Assembly: GCA_051009015.1 (NCBI GenBank)
Contig: JBPCWZ010000097.1
Span: 1 to 8,883 of the forward strand
Source: JAHRAH01 sp051009015
GTDB taxonomy: Bacteria; Pseudomonadota; Gammaproteobacteria; Tethybacterales; Persebacteraceae
DNA: 8,883 nucleotides
Reading direction: 5' to 3'
In this document: piece after piece, positions 6,009-8,883 of the stretch
How the letters are laid out: each line of letters opens with the position of its first letter
Numbering within the stretch: position 1 is the stretch's first letter
Made by a program: the position numbers and the translations under genes
The notes under the pieces: generated by a model
Databases searched by the model: none
What the model saw: the letters and a program-made list of their open reading frames with translations, nothing else
What the model was told of the DNA's origin: nothing

Positions 6009-6829
6009 CCGCTATTGCTTTTGTCAAAATGCAAAGTTGCGGCAATGATTTTGTCGTTATTGACGCGGTGCGTCAGGTTTTGCCCGCGGGCATAAACTTC
6101 GCCGCCCTTGCCGACCGCAAGCGCGGCATCGGCTGCGACCAAATACTCATATTGCGGGCGGCGGCGGGCGACGCCGATTTTGATTATCAAATCATCAATG
6201 CGGACGGCGGCGAAGTCGGCCAATGCGGCAACGGCGCAAGATGCGCGCATTTGTTTTTGCACAGCCGCGGGTTGACGGCAAAAAGCAGCATTGTGCTGCA
6301 AACCAAAACAGCGCGCATTACAACGGAAGCGGCGGGCGATGAAGTGCGCGCTTATCTGCCGCCGCCGGTTTTTTTCGCGCCGCCGGGGATGCAAACTGCG
6401 GAGTGTTATTCCGCCGCGCCGTATTTTAAGGAGAAGCATTTTTATTCGGTATCGCTGGGCAATCCGCATGCGGTTTTTATGTTGGGCGATGATGACGGCG
6501 ATATGTTGCCGGGTTTGGCGGAAGTCGGCAAACAACTGAATGCGGCGCGTGATATATTTCCGGACGGCGTCAATGTCGGCTTTTGCTTTGTCCGTGCTGA
6601 CGGCGGTTTGGATTTGCAAGTATATGAGCGCGGTGTTGGCATAACGGACTCTTGCGGCAGCGGCGCGGCGGCGGCGGCGGCGGTTGCGATAAAAAGCGGC
6701 AAGACAACTTCGCCGGTGGATATAAAAATGCCCGGCGGCAATCTTACCTGCGGCTGGCATCCCCCGTCATCGCCCATCTGGCTGCAAGCCCCGGCAACGG
6801 AAGTATTCTCCGGCACCGTGCGGCTTTAA
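6005..6829 (+). CDS. dapF: Diaminopimelate epimerase
   Basis: The product has 274 residues, normal for the family. It interconverts LL- and meso-diaminopimelate without a cofactor, supplying meso-DAP for peptidoglycan and the last precursor of lysine. Both catalytic thiols are visible: Cys74 in QCGNGARC and Cys217 in DSCGSG. Substrate-binding parts are also present: SCGNDFVVID near the N-terminus, GNPHAVF around 152-158, DGVNVGFC around 187-194, and ERGVG at 208-212. The usual ERGxGE-T-x-A-C reads ERGVGITDSC here, with Ile for Glu and Ser before the Cys; the key Glu-Arg pair is kept. A six-fold CGG run (6666-6683) encodes the Ala stretch after Cys217. The ATG at 6005 overlaps the stop of the acyltransferase (ATGA), implying coupled translation; GGGGGAGG lies 13 bases upstream. 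Cytoplasmic. Confidence 0.96.
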   Translation: MTAIAFVKMQSCGNDFVVIDAVRQVLPAGINFAALADRKRGIGCDQILILRAAAGDADFDYQIINADGGEVGQCGNGARCAHLFLHSRGLTAKSSIVLQTKTARITTEAAGDEVRAYLPPPVFFAPPGMQTAECYSAAPYFKEKHFYSVSLGNPHAVFMLGDDDGDMLPGLAEVGKQLNAARDIFPDGVNVGFCFVRADGGLDLQVYERGVGITDSCGSGAAAAAAVAIKSGKTTSPVDIKMPGGNLTCGWHPPSSPIWLQAPATEVFSGTVRL

Positions 6830-6904
6830 TATCCCGCCGCAACTTAACACGCGAAACTGCACAAAATCCAAATGTCGCACTTCATACTTTAATTCCGCAT
6901 AGGG

Positions 6905-6913
6905 TGTTATCAT
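6905..6913 (+). promoter_or_regulatory. Possible extended -10 promoter (TGTTATCAT) for the oxidoreductase gene
   Basis: The 116 bases between the dapF stop and the next ATG are clearly more A/T-rich than the coding DNA. They contain TG-N-TATCAT, one mismatch from the extended -10 consensus. Predicted start is near 6920, leaving a leader of about 26 bases. No good -35 box at standard spacing is seen, which extended -10 promoters tolerate. Confidence 0.35.
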
Positions 6914-6945
6914 TGTGTTATTTTGTTTGTTGACGGGCGTTGCCG

Positions 6946-8547
6946 ATGACTGATTCCGATTGTGCCGATTATATTATTGTCGGCGCGGGGTCGGCGGGGT
7001 GTGCGCTGGCTTATCGCCTGGGCGTTGCCGGTTGCGATGTGCTGGTTGTGGAATGCGGCGGGGGGGATGTCAGCCCGCTGATTAGAATGCCCGCCGCGCT
7101 TTCGTATCCGATGAATATGAAAAAATACGACTGGGGGTTTCGCGCCGCCGCCGAAGAATCCCTCGGCGGGCGGCGGCTTGCCTGCCCGCGCGGCAAAGTT
7201 ATCGGCGGCTCGTCTTCCATCAACGGAATGGTTTATGTGCGCGGCAACCGCGGCGATTTTGACCATTGGCAACAATGCGGCGCACAAGGATGGGGTTATG
7301 ACGATGTCCTGCCGTATTTCATCAAAATGGAAACGGCAACACACGGCGGCAAGTTGCGCGGCAAAAAAGGCCCGCTCTTTATAACCCGCCCCGCCGCAAA
7401 AAACCCGCTTTATGGCGCGTTTTTGGCTGCCGGTGCCGAGGCGGGTTTTGGTTTCAGCGAAGATTATAACGGCGAACAACAGGAAGGGTTTTGCCGTTTG
7501 GAACAAACCGTGCGCGGCGGCGAAAGATGGTCGGCGGCGCGGGCGTATTTGCAGCCCGCTTTGCGTTTTGACAATGTGAATATAATACGGGCGCGGGCGC
7601 GAAAAGTATTGTTTGACGGCGACAAGGCGACCGGCATTGAAGTGCGCCAAAACAATACCATCCGCAAACTGCACGCCCGCCGCGAAGTGGTAGTTTGCGC
7701 TTCGGCGATTAATTCGCCGACTCTTCTTATGCATTCGGGCATCGGCGAACATTCCCAACTTCGGCGCTTTGATATCAAAACCATCGCCGACCGGCGCGGA
7801 GTCGGCGGCAACTTGCAGGATCATTTGGAGTTGTATATTCAGCAGCGATGCCGCAAGCCGATAACGCTAAACCGCAAACTCGGCTTATTTGCCAAAGCGC
7901 GCATAGGAGCACAATGGCTGTTTTTGCGCAACGGCGACGGGGCGACAAATCATTTTGAAACCGGCGCTTTTTTGCGCTCGCCGGATGCCGCTTATGCCGA
8001 CATTCAATATCACTTCTTACCGGCGGCGATTCGCTATGACGGCAAAGCGCCGGTAAGCGGAGACGGCTTTCAGGCGCATGTCGGGCCGATGCGCCCGTTG
8101 TCGCGCGGGCGCGTTTCTTTGGTATCGGCGGATTGCGAAGCACCGCCGCATATTTGCTTTAACTATATGTCAACCGAAAAAGATTGGCGGGATTTTCGTC
8201 ATTGCATCCGCTTGACGAGGGATCTTTTTGCGCGCCCGGCTTTTGGCGAGTTTGGCGGCGGCGAAATTGCCCCCGGCGCGCATTGTCAAAGCGACGATGA
8301 ACTAAACAACTTCATCCGCGACAATGCCGAATCCGCCTATCATCCCTGCGGCACTTGCAAGATGGGCGCGGAAGATGACAAGGATGCCGTTGTGGATTCT
8401 TCCTGTTGCGTTATCGGCGCGCGCGGTTTGCGGGTTGTTGATAGTTCCGTTTTTCCGCGCATTACCTACGGCAATATAAACGCCCCTTCCATTATGACCG
8501 GCGAAAAAGCCGCCGACCACATACTTGGCATTTTGCCAAACAAATAA
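6946..8547 (+). CDS. GMC-family FAD-dependent oxidoreductase (choline dehydrogenase-like)
   Basis: The product has 533 residues from ATG 6946; a TTG two codons earlier is a weaker option. The N-terminal dinucleotide-binding site is IIVGAGSAGC followed by an acidic residue after LVVE. GMC signature 1 is GKVIGGSSSINGMVYVRG, and signature 2 is ASAINSPTLLMHSGIGE. VGGNLQDH follows. The C-terminal active site has His466 in YHPCGTCKMG and Asn512 in GNINAPSIMTGEKAADH, the His/Asn pair that removes a hydride from alcohols in this superfamily. It should oxidise an alcohol to an aldehyde with FAD. Sequence style is closest to the BetA/AlkJ bacterial group. However, no betaine aldehyde dehydrogenase, BetI or transporter lies nearby, so choline is only one candidate substrate. 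No signal peptide is present. A likely promoter precedes it, and the exonuclease III gene follows after 4 bases, so the two may be co-transcribed. Confidence 0.92.
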   Translation: MTDSDCADYIIVGAGSAGCALAYRLGVAGCDVLVVECGGGDVSPLIRMPAALSYPMNMKKYDWGFRAAAEESLGGRRLACPRGKVIGGSSSINGMVYVRGNRGDFDHWQQCGAQGWGYDDVLPYFIKMETATHGGKLRGKKGPLFITRPAAKNPLYGAFLAAGAEAGFGFSEDYNGEQQEGFCRLEQTVRGGERWSAARAYLQPALRFDNVNIIRARARKVLFDGDKATGIEVRQNNTIRKLHARREVVVCASAINSPTLLMHSGIGEHSQLRRFDIKTIADRRGVGGNLQDHLELYIQQRCRKPITLNRKLGLFAKARIGAQWLFLRNGDGATNHFETGAFLRSPDAAYADIQYHFLPAAIRYDGKAPVSGDGFQAHVGPMRPLSRGRVSLVSADCEAPPHICFNYMSTEKDWRDFRHCIRLTRDLFARPAFGEFGGGEIAPGAHCQSDDELNNFIRDNAESAYHPCGTCKMGAEDDKDAVVDSSCCVIGARGLRVVDSSVFPRITYGNINAPSIMTGEKAADHILGILPNK

Positions 8548-8551
8548 AACA

Positions 8552-8883
8552 ATGCGGGTGATAAGCATTAATCTTAACGGCATTCGTTCGGCGGCAAAAA
8601 AAGGCATCGGCGAATGGCTGCGGCAAATGCGCCCCGATGTCATTTGCGCTCAGGAAGTGCGGGCGCGGGAGTGTGATATTCCACCACTCATGCGCGAGAT
8701 AGCGGGGTTGCGCGGTTTTTTTTCATTGGCGCAAAAGCCGGGTTATGCCGGTACGAGTTTGCATTGCCGCCGCCGCCCTTTGCAAGTTTGCCAAAGTTTC
8801 GGGCATCCGGTCATTGACGACGAAGGGCGTTATGTTTGCGCCGAGTTCCAAAACTGCCGCATTGTTTCGTTTTATATGCCGTC
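8552..8883 (+). CDS. xthA: Exodeoxyribonuclease III, 3' end cut by the window edge
   Basis: The first 110 codons of an ExoIII-type AP endonuclease are present, with no stop before the window edge. They carry MRVISINLNGIRSAAKKG with the active-site Asn7, then DVICAQEVRA with metal-binding Glu35. KPGYAGTSL follows (families usually have GYSGVAI), then EGRYVCAEF and SFYMPS with the conserved Tyr108. The enzyme cuts DNA at abasic sites and trims 3' ends in base excision repair. The AP-lyase and metal-site motifs of the C-terminal half (GDxN, SDH) lie outside, so completeness cannot be judged. The ATG is 4 bases after the oxidoreductase stop and has no Shine-Dalgarno, which suggests translational coupling or reinitiation. 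Confidence 0.88.
   Translation, partial: MRVISINLNGIRSAAKKGIGEWLRQMRPDVICAQEVRARECDIPPLMREIAGLRGFFSLAQKPGYAGTSLHCRRRPLQVCQSFGHPVIDDEGRYVCAEFQNCRIVSFYMP

Noticed and set aside
6819..6841. TGCGGC/GCCGCA inverted repeat across the dapF stop as a terminator
   Set aside because: The stem is only six bases with an 11-base loop and is not followed by a T tract.

Overview
The window reads as a piece of a Gram-negative proteobacterial chromosome. The evidence is a lipid A-type acyltransferase, a class A penicillin-binding protein with a periplasmic layout, a lipoprotein signal peptide and a DapF enzyme. The adjacency of an LpxL-like acyltransferase and dapF is a gene order familiar from betaproteobacteria, and the PBP and exonuclease III sequences look beta/gamma-like. 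This taxonomic reading is inference from style and synteny; nothing here fixes a genus. The ankyrin-repeat lipoprotein and the toxin-antitoxin pair would suit a host-associated organism, but they do not prove it.

Left part (1-2798): a 5'-truncated ankyrin-repeat lipoprotein on the + strand faces a three-gene minus-strand cluster. In transcription order that cluster is a short HicB antitoxin, a HicA toxin overlapping it by 4 bases, and 30 bases further a haloacid-dehalogenase-type HAD protein with an extra C-terminal domain of about 115 residues that I do not recognise. Both hicB and the HAD gene have a perfect TATAAT so close to their ATG that the transcripts should be leaderless.

Middle part (2860-6829): a tight + strand envelope cluster. 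It holds a bifunctional PBP1A (peptidoglycan polymerase and crosslinker), an LpxL/HtrB-family acyltransferase that starts 5 bases after the PBP stop, and dapF (meso-diaminopimelate for peptidoglycan and lysine) overlapping the acyltransferase by 4 bases. The acyltransferase has Asn where the catalytic Asp/Glu of its HX4D/E motif is expected. The PBP promoter and the hicB promoter are divergent and physically overlap.

Right part (6946-8883): a GMC-family flavoprotein oxidoreductase (choline dehydrogenase-like) behind its own likely extended -10 promoter. It is followed after 4 bases by an exonuclease III gene that runs off the window end. There are no gene-free stretches above about 120 bases, and I see no tRNA, rRNA, CRISPR array, insertion sequence or clear intrinsic terminator. 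The most unusual items are the HAD fusion downstream of hicBA, the HX4N acyltransferase, the leaderless promoter geometry and the lipid-anchored ankyrin protein. None amounts to a clearly new multi-gene system on this sequence alone.
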